Positions 45,554-55,228 of a stretch of DNA of 64,000 bases are shown here, piece after piece. This DNA comes from Lotus japonicus (taxonomy: Eukaryota > Streptophyta > Magnoliopsida > Fabales > Fabaceae), in assembly GCF_012489685.1 (NCBI RefSeq), contig NC_080043.1, forward strand, positions 66,705,920 through 66,769,919, in the 5' to 3' direction. How positions within the stretch are numbered: position 1 is the stretch's first letter; each line of letters begins with the position of its first letter. The translations under genes and the position numbers were made by a program. Below the pieces are notes generated by a model, which worked only from the letters and a program-made list of their open reading frames with translations, did no database searches and was not told where the DNA came from.

Positions 45554-46924
45554 TGATAAGTGCTCATTTTACGTATATTTGAATATCATTTTAAGCACTT
45601 ATTTGACTTGTATGCTTGCATTTTTTATCATTTTATCCCCAAAGTAATTGATTTAATAAGTACTTAGTTTTAACTTAGAAATAGTATAAATATTATATAT
45701 TTCATGAGCTTAACTTGGACTTTTGATGCAGGGAAGATATTCATGAAGAATCCAAGTTTAAAGTGGAAATTTGATTTTTTAGAGTTACAGAGCGTTGAGC
45801 ACCCAAAAAGGGGCGCTGAGCGCCCAAGTAGCTGAAGAAACCCAATGCTGAAGGAAGCAGGGTGCCCGGCGGCCTCTGATGAGCGCCCAGCACCCTGTGA
45901 CCGCCCTAAACACTTATTAAAGGGAAGAAACTCGATTTTTGTCCTATCTCTCCCATTCTCTTGGATTTTCTCCCAATTTTGGCACCATAACAGAGCAAGG
46001 GAGCTGGGCTTCATGGAGGAGGGGTCCTTAGGCTAGGATTGGATGGATTGGAGCTTCAAGATGGTGATGGCAGCCATGGGAGGACGGTGACAACCTCTCG
46101 GAAGCCATGGAAAGCTTGGGAAAGCTTCCATGGTCGTGGTTACGTCGTCTCCTCTTGGGTTTCAGTTCTTTCTTCCCTTTTCCCTTGTAGTTTTTGTTTT
46201 CTATTTGTGTATTTTGATTGTATAACTTGACTTTTTTATTGTTCTAAGTTTGTTCATTGATGTAAGTGGAAAACTTTCATATGGTGTTTCTCTTTGTACT
46301 TCAAGCTTCTAACCAATCAATTGATAATCAAAAGAGCTTCACTAATTCATAAATAGATCGAGAGGTTGATATGAATTAGTGCATGCTTAGTTCAGTGAAG
46401 GTAGACCGCCTATGTCTTAGGTCACAATTTGTGTGTTAAAGTTTTACTTTCTTTGCTTCAAGTATTGATTGTTTGTGTTAGATTTCTATGGACTAGCATG
46501 AGATCGGGAGATAATTGTGAGTCCGGTTTAAGAGAGAAGCAACTCAGTGAACTAGTTGTCCTAAAATGAGAATATCTTGGGTAGGAGCAATAGTGGATTT
46601 CCACGTGACAGGTGGGGTTCTGAGTTCTAACAGAAGTTTTCGGAGTGACAACAGAGATTTGCAAACCTAGGGTACCTTGTCTTAGGATGAAATGATCATT
46701 GGGAATGTCTTTGAGAGATAACTCGAGCTATATTATTCCTTTTGGATTTTCTAGATGGTAAGGGATTACGTTTAGGAATTTCAACTGATAGATTCACCTA
46801 GGCTAGGGATAGTTTGGTGGATAGCTCTCGGCATCAAAAATGAAATGAACCATTACAAAAGTGTTTGAGTTGAAAGCAATTAGAGGATTAGGTGACTACA
46901 AACAATGAGGAAAAACCTTTATCA
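45554..46924 (+). mobile_element. Solo LTR, 1.37 kb, with 93-bp flanking duplication
   Basis: Starts TGATAAGTGCTCATTTTACG and ends ACCTTTATCA, so the ends are inverted (TGATAA/TTATCA). The normal 5-bp duplication is not present. Instead the 93 bp before it (45460-45552) recur without change directly after it (46925-47017). It has GGCGCTGAGCGCC-type palindromes near 45810-45890. No coding region recognised. Confidence 0.75.
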
Positions 46925-47017
46925 GGCTGTTGAGCTCCTCCATCTTCTCCTCAATTTGGTACTCAGCAAAGTACGCCTGCAGATTAAGCTCCATACGCCG
47001 CTCGAACAAGGAAGCCA
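46925..47017. repeat. 93-bp direct duplication, right copy
   Basis: Identical to 45460-45552 by eye. It begins at the first base after the LTR end (ATCA) and continues into the rest of the antisense ORF. Confidence 0.85.
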
Positions 47018-47290
47018 TCTCGTTCAAAAACTCCAAGAATTGTTGGAGTGGAGCTCTCATAGGAGCAATGATCCTCCTTTGCAGCAGTTGGTTGACAAGC
47101 TGCGTGTTCTCCTCAACTCGGGAATAGGACAAGGAGAAGAAGAGGTCTTCCTCAAAGGCCAGCGATCGAATCCTATTGAGAATAGAGCGAGTGGAGGCCA
47201 TTCCTGCAAGTCTAGAGAGGAATCAAGGATCATAGAGGAGAAAAAAGGCTTCATAAGAGTTATGGCTGAAGGGAGAAAGAAACGCTGATC

Positions 47291-47949
47291 TTTACAAAGA
47301 ATACAAGTAAATGTTTAAAGAATGAACTTTTGCAGTGACATGGCTGTGATTTCTCGTCGATATTTATTCTTAATTCTTATTTTCATATCGTAACTATAGC
47401 GATTCTATTTCTGTAATTTTTTTTATGTATGTGCTCACGTTTTGAGGCGGTGACGCCGCTAACTGACTAGTTCTCTTTTCTAGCGGTTTCCTAACACTGC
47501 CGCAAATTAATTGCGCGACGCTCGCCACTGCAGCAATTAATGAACCGTTGCGAGATTCATTTTGTGGCAATTGCTGCTAATTGAACTTATTCTTGTATTG
47601 ACTGACAACACACATGACTCGGGTCACGATCATGATCAAGTTTTAGCTCCAATATCACATGACGCCACATAGGACTTAAATCATCACGATCAGTATCATG
47701 TCCATGCTCCAACATCACCTATCATTTCCTTTTGTTGTATTTCTCTCAAAAGGTTGAAAGAGAGATAGTGCATCAAACTATTCACATGGGCCAACTTAAT
47801 CTCGGGTTTGGGCTAAAGCCTATAGATGTCTCCTCACTAATAGAAGTCTTTTATGGTGAACTATGTTAAAATTCAATCCACTTATAAATCATTTTTTTTT
47901 ACAGTTAACTTCAAATTTAATAATCTGGAATGAAAGACGATTCATCATA
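47291..47949. other. No gene seen; likely 3' end of the Tat-type element and flank
   Basis: Ordinary intergenic-looking DNA. GTGACGCCGCTAAC and GCGCGACGCTCGCC near 47450-47530 are the only GC-rich spots. An LTR could not be matched to the 5' side. Confidence 0.3.
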
Positions 47950-48430
47950 CACCAAAAACGGAATCAAATCCGGCGGATAGTCCTCAAGCCACACATGGCG
48001 GAGGGTAGTAAATGATTTCCTAGTAAGAAAATATGCAACGGCATTACACTGCTCTTAACATGGACTAACTTATACGAATCAAAATTGGTTTCCATTCTCA
48101 GACAATCCTGCTCAATGGAAGAGAGATAAGAGGGACTGTCTAAACGTGACTTCCAAGTTTGATAGAGAAGCAAGTCATCGATTTCCATTATCACCTTCCT
48201 GGAACCCAGCTCGTGTGCTAACCCAATGACCCATCTGCAACACAGGGACTCTGACAATAATGGAGATGTCTCCACACTTGTTACCTCAGTAGTTGTTGCC
48301 AGCACTTGACCCGGATAATTCCGCACTACAAAACCAAAGCTTGTCCCATGCAGTCACCTCACCGTTGCATCGAAATTGATCTTTATCGTCCCAACCTCCA
48401 GTGAGCTCCACCCCAAAGACCTATTACCTT
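47950..48430 (-). pseudogene. RNase H-like (RVT_3) fragment of a LINE or related gene
   Basis: On the minus strand: GWSSLEVGTIKINFDATV, a stop, then FGFVVRNYPGQVLATTTEV, SESLCCRWVIGLAHELGSRK and VIMEIDDLLLYQTW. This is the plant RVT_3 pattern (K-x-N-x-D-A, G-x-V-x-R-x-x-x-G, E-x-x-A, E-x-D). The first Asp and the E-x-D pair are seen. The stop and an odd C-terminus show decay. It may belong to another LINE or be a stand-alone fragment. Confidence 0.7.
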
Positions 48431-49010
48431 ACGCCACTAGAATTGGTGGCCTGGAGCAGAACTGTTGCAACAGACCCATCCATATTTTTCCCACACTAGT
48501 GGGGCAACATGTTTCTATAAGCCATGTTTTTACTTGTTATAAAATGTAACATTTTTTATAAGCAAAATGTAACATTTAGTTCCTTAATTTATGGTATACA
48601 GAGCCAAAGAACAAATTAAGTTAGACTTGATCTGTGGAGGTAGATGGAAGATGGAACCCTTGAATAAGAGTTGAAATCCATGAAGCACGAACACCTCTGA
48701 GATATTGATCATCCAGGGTCTGACACTGACATGAAACGTGTCAAACGTTTCTTCGCAGTGTCCGAATAAAATAATATTTTTGCGGCTCAGACACTTGAGC
48801 TGACACAACTTCTTGGCTCGGACACCTCTACGATACTTATAATTTTCAAAAAAAAATCAAACCATGAAAGAAATTACATTTCACTTGATGAACTGGAGCT
48901 CAAGATTATACTTTTTACTGGTGATGATCAAGAAAGAGGTGAAAACTATTAGATAGATTTTTTTTTTGTTTTAGACAAAGAGATTACTTTTTGTAAAATG
49001 GTTTCTCTTA

Positions 49011-49412
49011 GAGCATCTCCAATGCAGGGTTCTTAATTAGTTCTTATTTTTGAGTTAAGAACTAAAAACTGAGTTCTTAACCACTAGAGGGGATGACGTG
49101 GATTTCTTAGTTCTTATTTTTAACAACTAGGTTCTTATATAAGGAGTTTTACTTTTTGAGTTATTAGCATAAAAAATTAATTTTTTTCTCTCATTCATTT
49201 AATTAGAGTATTGAATTAACATTTAAATTTAAATAAAAAATATATATGAAAATAAAAAATATTAATATAATGGTATTATGGGACCGGATGAATAGTGCTA
49301 AGAACTCATGGTTGGAGCAAAATCTGTAAAGAGTTGCTTAAGTACATGTGGCAGGACGGGCCCACATGAATAGTGCTAAGAATTAAAAACTAAAAACTAG
49401 CATTGGAGATGT
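49011..49412. mobile_element. Tourist/hAT-type MITE with GAGCATCTCCAATGC ends
   Basis: The left end GAGCATCTCCAATGC is inverted at the right as GCATTGGAGATG. The interior has inverted blocks (AGTTCTTATTTTT/AAAACTAAGAAC-like). No coding capacity. A TTA before the left end would fit a 3-bp duplication, but the right side is altered. From 48540 to 49010 I see no gene. Confidence 0.6.
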
Positions 49413-49818
49413 ATTTTTATGAAGCTCGCATAGAGTTTAGGAAATTGGTTTCATGTTTTCTTTGTAAATTACAAAGGAAATCAGTTCCATGACCTAAAAT
49501 TTTTTTACATCAAATTGAGTCCCTAGAAAAAAAATTAATTCAATTAAGGCCAAATGTTGCCGACCTTCAATTTTGTCTTAGTCAGCAATTCCACCTGGCA
49601 TTTTTAAATTTTTTTAGTAAGAAAAATTAGAAAAAAATATTTTTTAATTCCAACTCATATATTAAAACCTAAAGTAAAAAAAACCCAGAAATTTGCTCTT
49701 CTTCATCATTTGCAAAAACTACTCCCCTGGCCTCTGTTCTAATCCAACAAAATCACCAAAAAAACATGTGTTGCGGTTAGTTTCCAAAACTATCAAATTC
49801 CAAAACCTTTCATGTTGA

Positions 49819-49961
49819 GTATCACGTGAACTCACGTGAACCTTATATGAACCCATTATACCCAAATCTGAAACCCTAGGATCTAAATCACGTTACCTTC
49901 TTCGTTCCAGGGAGGTCAGGGGTTTGGGTATAATGGGTTCAGATAAGGGTCACGTGATACT
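49819..49961. repeat. Inverted repeat with CACGTG motifs
   Basis: The arm at 49819-49867 (GTATCACGTGA, then AACCCATTATACCCAAA) pairs with 49922-49961 (TTTGGGTATAATGGGTT, then TCACGTGATAC). The left arm has an extra ten-base ACTCACGTGA insertion. The loop is about 55 bases. CACGTG, the G-box core, occurs several times. Confidence 0.7.
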
Positions 49962-50300
49962 CACGTGCTTCCCTCTCTCCTCATACCTCATTTCTCTCTC
50001 CAACAGGACGTCCACGTAAGCCTCTTCCATTAAGAAATAAACGGTAGGACTAACGTTGCACACAGCCTACAACGTCGGGGACCATCCATGTAATTAAATT
50101 AGGTGGGGGACCAAAATCGTGGCATTGGTAAACGTCGGGGACCAAAGTTGCAATTAAGTCTTTTTTTTTTGGAAATACCAAGGCAAAATGAAAAGAAACA
50201 AGCCACACAGAGCCAAAACAGAAAAACAACGAATAAGGAAAAGATAAAGAACCAGGGGAAAACAAAACAAAAGCAACACAACAGGCATAAACCAGATAGC

Positions 50301-51694
50301 GAGTGAATCACCATTTTGGTCTCTAACAAAGAAGGGGTCTGTCATAATAGTCCCTTGAAATTATTAATGGTTCAAAAAACCCTTGTAAGTGTTGACGTCG
50401 GTCATAGTAGTCTCTATCCAAGTTTGGCCGTTAGTCCTTGGGACGGAAAATGTCATGTGTCAAGTTATGTGCCACGTAGGTTTCAATTTGGTCCCCGATA
50501 TTATCAATTTAGTCCCTTACAGGTAATTAAATTTTATTAAAATTTTAAAAAATACACTTAAAAAAATTAATTAACAATAGAGAGAGAGTCAGATCTGAGG
50601 GACCAAAATCAAACAACAATAAATCTTCATCTTCTTCAACATCGCTTCAACAAATCTTCATCTTCTTCCTCATTTTCTCCGGTTCAAGCTTCCATGGCCT
50701 CATCAACCACTATCAGTGTAACTTCCCTCCCTCTCTTCATCCCCATCTCGGCCACTGCCAGACAACCCCAACAAACCCAAAATTCTAGAAATCCCCCATC
50801 CAACTTTTTCGAAATCACAATTTACCTTCAACACCAACACTAAATCAAACCCATTCCACCATGCACTATATCATCTTCAAATCATTTTCATCCTCAACAA
50901 CAATAAAACCAGATCTCCTTTAGCTCCCCCCACCCCAGTAAACCAACCCTATCAGTCCATTTATAATCACCCAATAATTAAGAGTAAAGATCTGATTCAG
51001 CAATTGCCATACACATACAAAAGAAACTAATCACAGAGATCCCACAATTAAGTATAAGGGATTATGCCAGCGAAACCAAACGAAAACTGAAAATAGTAAG
51101 AAATTAATGAAAAGATGTAATTTTTGCATGAATTTAAAGAGAATCAAAAGCACAAGAACCGGGTTTTCCAAACATAGAGAGAAAAGACAATGAAATTGAA
51201 AGATGAGAAGAATTTGTTTGAATCACTACTTGGCCTGGGAGAGGATTGGAGGAACAAAGGAAGAAGAAGATGTTGAAGATAAGGTGAAGAATGATGGATG
51301 ATGTTGAAGATTTTTTTTGGGTTTTGGTTGTTCTTGAGGTTGAAGATGAAGATGCTGAAGATAAGGTGAAGATAGTAATTAATAATTTTTTATTTTTTAA
51401 TCTTAATTAAATTTAATTAGGATTTTTTATTTTTTATTTTTTAACTAATTATTTTAATTAAATTTAATTATCTGTCAGGGATTAAATTGATAACGTCGGG
51501 GACTAAATTGAAACCTACGTGGCACATAACGTGACACATGGGCACTTTCCGTTCCAGGGACTAACGGCTAAACTTAGATAAGGACTACGATGACCGACAT
51601 CAACACTTTCAGGGATTTTTTGAACCTTTAATGATTTCAAGAGACTATTATGACCGGCCCCTTCATTATTATGGACCAAAATGGTGATTCACTC
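50301..51694. mobile_element. Mutator-like non-autonomous element, 9-bp target duplication
   Basis: The left end GAGTGAATCACCATTTTGGT is inverted at the right end (ACCAAAATGGTGATTCACTC). Arms are about 220 bp and include GTCCCTGAAA/TTTCAAGAGACT-like blocks and GTGCCACGTAGGTTTCAATT. The perfect 9-bp duplication CCAGATAGC lies at 50292-50300 and 51695-51703, the hallmark of Mutator. No transposase. Interior 50580-51380 is AT-rich with no clear gene. Confidence 0.9.
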
Positions 51695-52795
51695 CCAGAT
51701 AGCAGCAAAACGCCTATGTTCAAGGAGGAGAGGAGTTCCAAAACTGCACAAAACAGCACCAACAATCACTCACTTCTATCAAAGCACACCCACAAAGCAT
51801 TGAAGAACTCTTCACCCCTCTGACTCTGCTGCTGCCGCTGCTACTGGGTAATGGTAACGCCAATGGTGTCGCCTTCTCTAGCTTCTCCTCCTCCTCCATC
51901 TCTTTCTTCACAGTACCAAACTCAATCCCAATTCCATTACCTTCACCGCCAGAACCACCACCACCGCAGTGAACAGGAAGAACAACCTTGCGGGGTTTTT
52001 GTTTGTTGTCCCCAAAATCTTCATCGAGAGGTGGGAGTTTCTGGTTGAACTAGCGGTTGAACCTTGATTTCATTCAAAAAAGCTGAACATATATGATGGT
52101 GTAATACCATAACAGATCTGAACCCTTGTGCTCTAGTACGACACCATTAGATATGTCACGCTTCCATTCCCTTCCAGGTGGTGTGGTGGCTAGATCTCAA
52201 TCTTTCTCCCTCGATGGTGGTTGCTGGTAGAACAAATGGATCTCAACGTTTCCTCTTCCAAGCTTCGATCTCACTCTCTCTTTGCAGAGGTGCTCTCTTG
52301 GAAAAAGAGGAAGGGAAGGAAGAGACGATGGCGCTGGTGTGGGTAAGGTTTTGTGGTTGGGAAAAGAGGAAGGGAAGAAAGGGGTGGCGGCTGGAATGCT
52401 GGCTTGGTGGTTTTGTTTTTTTTAGTTGATGAACTTCTGGGCTTGCTAAAGAACAAGGTGAATTTCTAGTTTGGATTTGGGATTAGTATTGATTTGATTA
52501 GGGACTAGTATTGATTAGATTAGGTTTTTTTAGAGATTATATTAAAGTTATATTTTTAGGTTATGACTTGGAATAAAAAATTTAAGTTTCTGAATTAATT
52601 ATTTTAAAAAAAAAATTTAAATGTCACGTGGAAAAGCTGAATAGGCTAAAATTGAAGCCACATCACCGTCTGACACCATTTGCCCTAAATTAAATTAAAA
52701 AAAATTCTTAAGGACTCAATTTGATGTAAAAAAAATGTAGATCCTGAAACTGATTCCCTTTGTAATTTCATGGGTCATTTGACCCTTTAAGCCAT

Positions 52796-54122
52796 AAACT
52801 AACTTATATTGATTTTGACAATATATCTATCTATCTACGCACGCACATTTATGTATATAAGATGTGTCATAATATTCTACTTTTTAAATATTAATTATGT
52901 CTGTCAGTGTCGTGTCGTGTCGCTGTGTCGTATCAAAATCGGTGCTTCATGGGTTATGGGTTGAAGTCGGAATACTGGGTCTCAGAAGAGGGCATGGGGT
53001 AGTTGGACTCGAATACCTCAAGGGCTGTTTGGTGGCATAATGTTAGGTAAAGGACACAGCTGCAGACACTTTCCTCCTAACGTTCTATCTATCAACTATC
53101 ATGTTTGTTGTGTTCAATCCAAAAACAAAACCCAACATGGCGCGTCTGAAAGATGAATAGCACGATTTCAATTTATTTGTTCCCTTATGAAAAGCGTACG
53201 AATTTGATGGAGGAAAACGGATATGATATACACAAGCATACTTGTCTTGAAGAAATTGTTAATTTCTACGATTTGATTGCACTAAACATACCCAGTCCCA
53301 GCATTGAATTGGAAGATCAATTTATCTAAATTATTTTTTAAAAACCACTTATCAGAATTAAACACGTATATAAAGTTGTGTTCCCAAAAGTGTCTATATT
53401 ATCTTTCTTTCTTTTTTACCATAGTATTCACCATATGACAACAATGATAAATTTATTGGTGGGGGTGCTCGCATTAAGCGGTAAATGAGTTGTCACAGTA
53501 TGTGTTCTATTCTCATGGGTGGGAATCATACCTCAACCCTATGATTAAAAGATGAAAAGAGCTAACCACTAAACCACAACTTGTGAACCACAAAAATAGG
53601 TGATGCATTGGTACTCTAAGATAATTTGTAGTTTCGTCTCTCATGAATCATGGAAAATTTCTGTTAGTAATTTCCAGTTTAACTAGATAAAAATAGTACA
53701 AATTATCTTCGGTACAAATTTAAGTGGTGTACTCTATAAGAGTGATTCTCTAACTAAAGGTCTTGAATATGTATCAATATGCAGCTCCTCTGATAGTTGG
53801 TTGTCTCTATGCTACAATTGGCATCAAGAATGAGAAAAAAAGTTTAAGGGAGTAGCTGTAAAAAGTAAATACACTAGGGAGTGAGAGGGTGCGTTCGAAA
53901 AAATGTATAGCAAGCACTCATTTTATGAACAAATAATGCTAACGTGACCATAATTATAGCTATGACACAGACACCAAAACCTCTAAAACCATGATGCTAC
54001 AGTACAATAAGAATATTTGTTTGATGATGTTACACTACAATAAGAATGTTTGTTTGCTTGTAAAATTTGCATTATTGGCGAGATCATCTTTGGACCATTG
54101 ATAAACAGGAAGATTCTTATGC
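52796..54122. other. Intergenic; SINE-like piece at 53455-53575
   Basis: No gene seen. Around 53460, GGGGGTGCTCGCATTAAGCG then GGTAAATGAG (A-box-like) and GGGTGGGAATCATACCTC (B-box-like) resemble a plant tRNA-derived SINE head. The rest is AT-rich upstream DNA of the sulfotransferase at 54191, with possible control sequences not resolved by eye. Confidence 0.35.
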
Positions 54123-54130
54123 TATAAATA
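54123..54130 (+). promoter_or_regulatory. TATA box of the plus-strand sulfotransferase
   Basis: TATAAATA, 61 bp upstream of the ATG at 54191. The paralogue at 26335-27381 has the same octamer at a similar distance. Confidence 0.65.
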
Positions 54131-54190
54131 ATAGTTGGTTGAGACCAAAATTCTCGTGTTAATCATTACCATTAGTTCTCTGCTTTTCAA

Positions 54191-55228
54191 ATGGCTTCAA
54201 CAAATCTCACACATTCCACAATAGAACACCAAACAAAGGCTGTGCAACAAGAAGCAAGTGATCAAGAAGACCATGATTTTAAGGAGCTAATTCTCTCACT
54301 CCCTAGAGAGAATGGTTGGATAACCCCAGATTTCACTTTTTTCCAAGGCTTTTGGTGTGTATCAACTCTAATCCAACCCATAATCACTTTTCAAAAGCAA
54401 TTTCAAGCCAAAGACAGTGATATTCTTGTAGCCACCTTGCCAAAATCAGGCACAACCTGGTTGAAAGCCCTTACCTTTGCCATCACCAACCGCCAGCGCT
54501 TCTCCCCCTTAGAGGATCACCACCCTTTACTCAAATCCAATTCCCATGAGCTTGTGCCTTTTCTTGAAATCAATTTTTATGGCCAAACCCTTGATGGCAT
54601 TCCTCAATTTGACATGTCAAAAATGACTGAGCCAAGAATTTTTGGTACTCATATTCCTTTCAATTCATTGGCTAAGTCAATTAAGGACTCCAAATGTAAG
54701 ATAATTTACATTTGTAGGAACCCATTTGACACTTTTGTGTCTCAATGGATTTTCCTAAACAAAATAAAGCCAGAGGAATTACCTGAATTCACACTAGAGG
54801 AAGCTTTTGAAAGGTACTGTAAAGGGGTAACTGAGTATGGTCCAACATGGGATCACATGTTGGGTTACTTGAAGGAAAGCGTAGCTAGACCAAACAAGGT
54901 GTTGTTCTTGAAGTATGAGGATCTTAAAGAGGATGTCAATTTTCATGTGAAAAGAATTTCTGAGTTTTTGGGTGTTCCTTTCACTCAGGAGGAGGAAAGT
55001 GGTGAAGTGGTTGAAAATATAATCAAGCTGTGTAGCTTTGAGAAGATGAAGGATTTGGAGGTTAATAAATCTGGTACTTTGGGATTGAACTTTGAGAAAA
55101 AGTACTTTTTTAGGAAGGCTGAAATTGGGGATTGGGTGAATTATCTTTCCCCTTCAATGGTAGAAAAGTTGTCCAAAATCATGGAAGAAAAGTTAAGTGG
55201 ATCAGGGCTTTCATTTAGGAGTGATTAG
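54191..55228 (+). CDS. Cytosolic sulfotransferase (PAPS-dependent), SOT family, second paralogue
   Basis: A 345-residue single-exon protein of the same family as 26335-27381 and clearly its paralogue: long shared stretches include FQAKDSD, ATLPKSGTTWLKALTFAI, AKSIKDSKCKIIYICRNPFD and KVLFLKYEDLKEDVNFHVKR. Seen: PAPS loop PKSGTTWLK (84-92), catalytic His154 in THIP, Arg176 and Ser184 for the 3'-phosphate, region IV RKAEIGDW (308-315). Differences cluster at the N-terminus, residues 100-145 and 212-226, parts that shape the acceptor pocket. So acceptor use may differ. As in the paralogue, Val follows GDW. Reading frame intact; the start is fixed by alignment with the paralogue. Likely cytosolic; substrate unknown. 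Confidence 0.93.
   Translation: MASTNLTHSTIEHQTKAVQQEASDQEDHDFKELILSLPRENGWITPDFTFFQGFWCVSTLIQPIITFQKQFQAKDSDILVATLPKSGTTWLKALTFAITNRQRFSPLEDHHPLLKSNSHELVPFLEINFYGQTLDGIPQFDMSKMTEPRIFGTHIPFNSLAKSIKDSKCKIIYICRNPFDTFVSQWIFLNKIKPEELPEFTLEEAFERYCKGVTEYGPTWDHMLGYLKESVARPNKVLFLKYEDLKEDVNFHVKRISEFLGVPFTQEEESGEVVENIIKLCSFEKMKDLEVNKSGTLGLNFEKKYFFRKAEIGDWVNYLSPSMVEKLSKIMEEKLSGSGLSFRSD

Larger units (their letters stand above)
45257..47201 (-). pseudogene. Antisense ORF downstream of integrase, split by a solo LTR
   Basis: Minus strand: starts MASTRSILNRIRSLAFEEDL at 47201 and ends RGAPPF at 45257, only 75 bp after the integrase stop. It is Leu/Glu/Arg/Gln-rich and helical (for example RRMELNLQAYFAEYQIEEKM), probably a coiled coil. 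The solo LTR at 45554-46924, together with a 93-bp duplicated flank, interrupts it. Outside that insertion the frame is open. It is of unknown function. It parallels the antisense ORF of the element at 15281-22352 in position and helical nature, but I see no clear sequence match between them. Confidence 0.6.
33430..47290 (+). mobile_element. Second Ty3/gypsy Tat-type retrotransposon, nested with three solo LTRs
   Basis: Coding order on the plus strand is gag (33500-35338), acidic linker and protease (39349-40227), RT (40547-41168 and 42567-42700), RNase H (42730-43600), integrase (43600-45182), then an antisense ORF (47201-45257). The gag-protease region is cut by a solo LTR (35386-39345), RT by another (41174-42561), and the antisense ORF by a third (45554-46924). 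The protease motif DGGAAINLMP and the antisense ORF after integrase point to the Tat lineage. Several in-frame stops make it inactive. Its own LTRs were not recognised, so borders are approximate. Confidence 0.8.
49460..52795. mobile_element. Long-TIR element (MULE-like) hosting a nested MULE-like element
   Basis: The left arm (about 49460-49625) and the right arm (about 52620-52795) are inverted and share AATTACAAAGGRAATCAGTT, then TTTTACATCAAATTGAGTCC, then GCCAAATG...TTCAATTTT in order. Divergence is fair, so it is an old insertion. No transposase seen. Inside are an inverted repeat at 49819-49961, the nested element at 50301-51694, and a GC-richer part (51705-52430) that could be captured host sequence. 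Ends and target duplication are not defined. Confidence 0.65.

Noticed and set aside
50099..50345. Hydrophobic small frames near 50.1-50.3 kb
   Set aside because: They arise from A-rich DNA read on the opposite strand within a transposon; no supporting signals.
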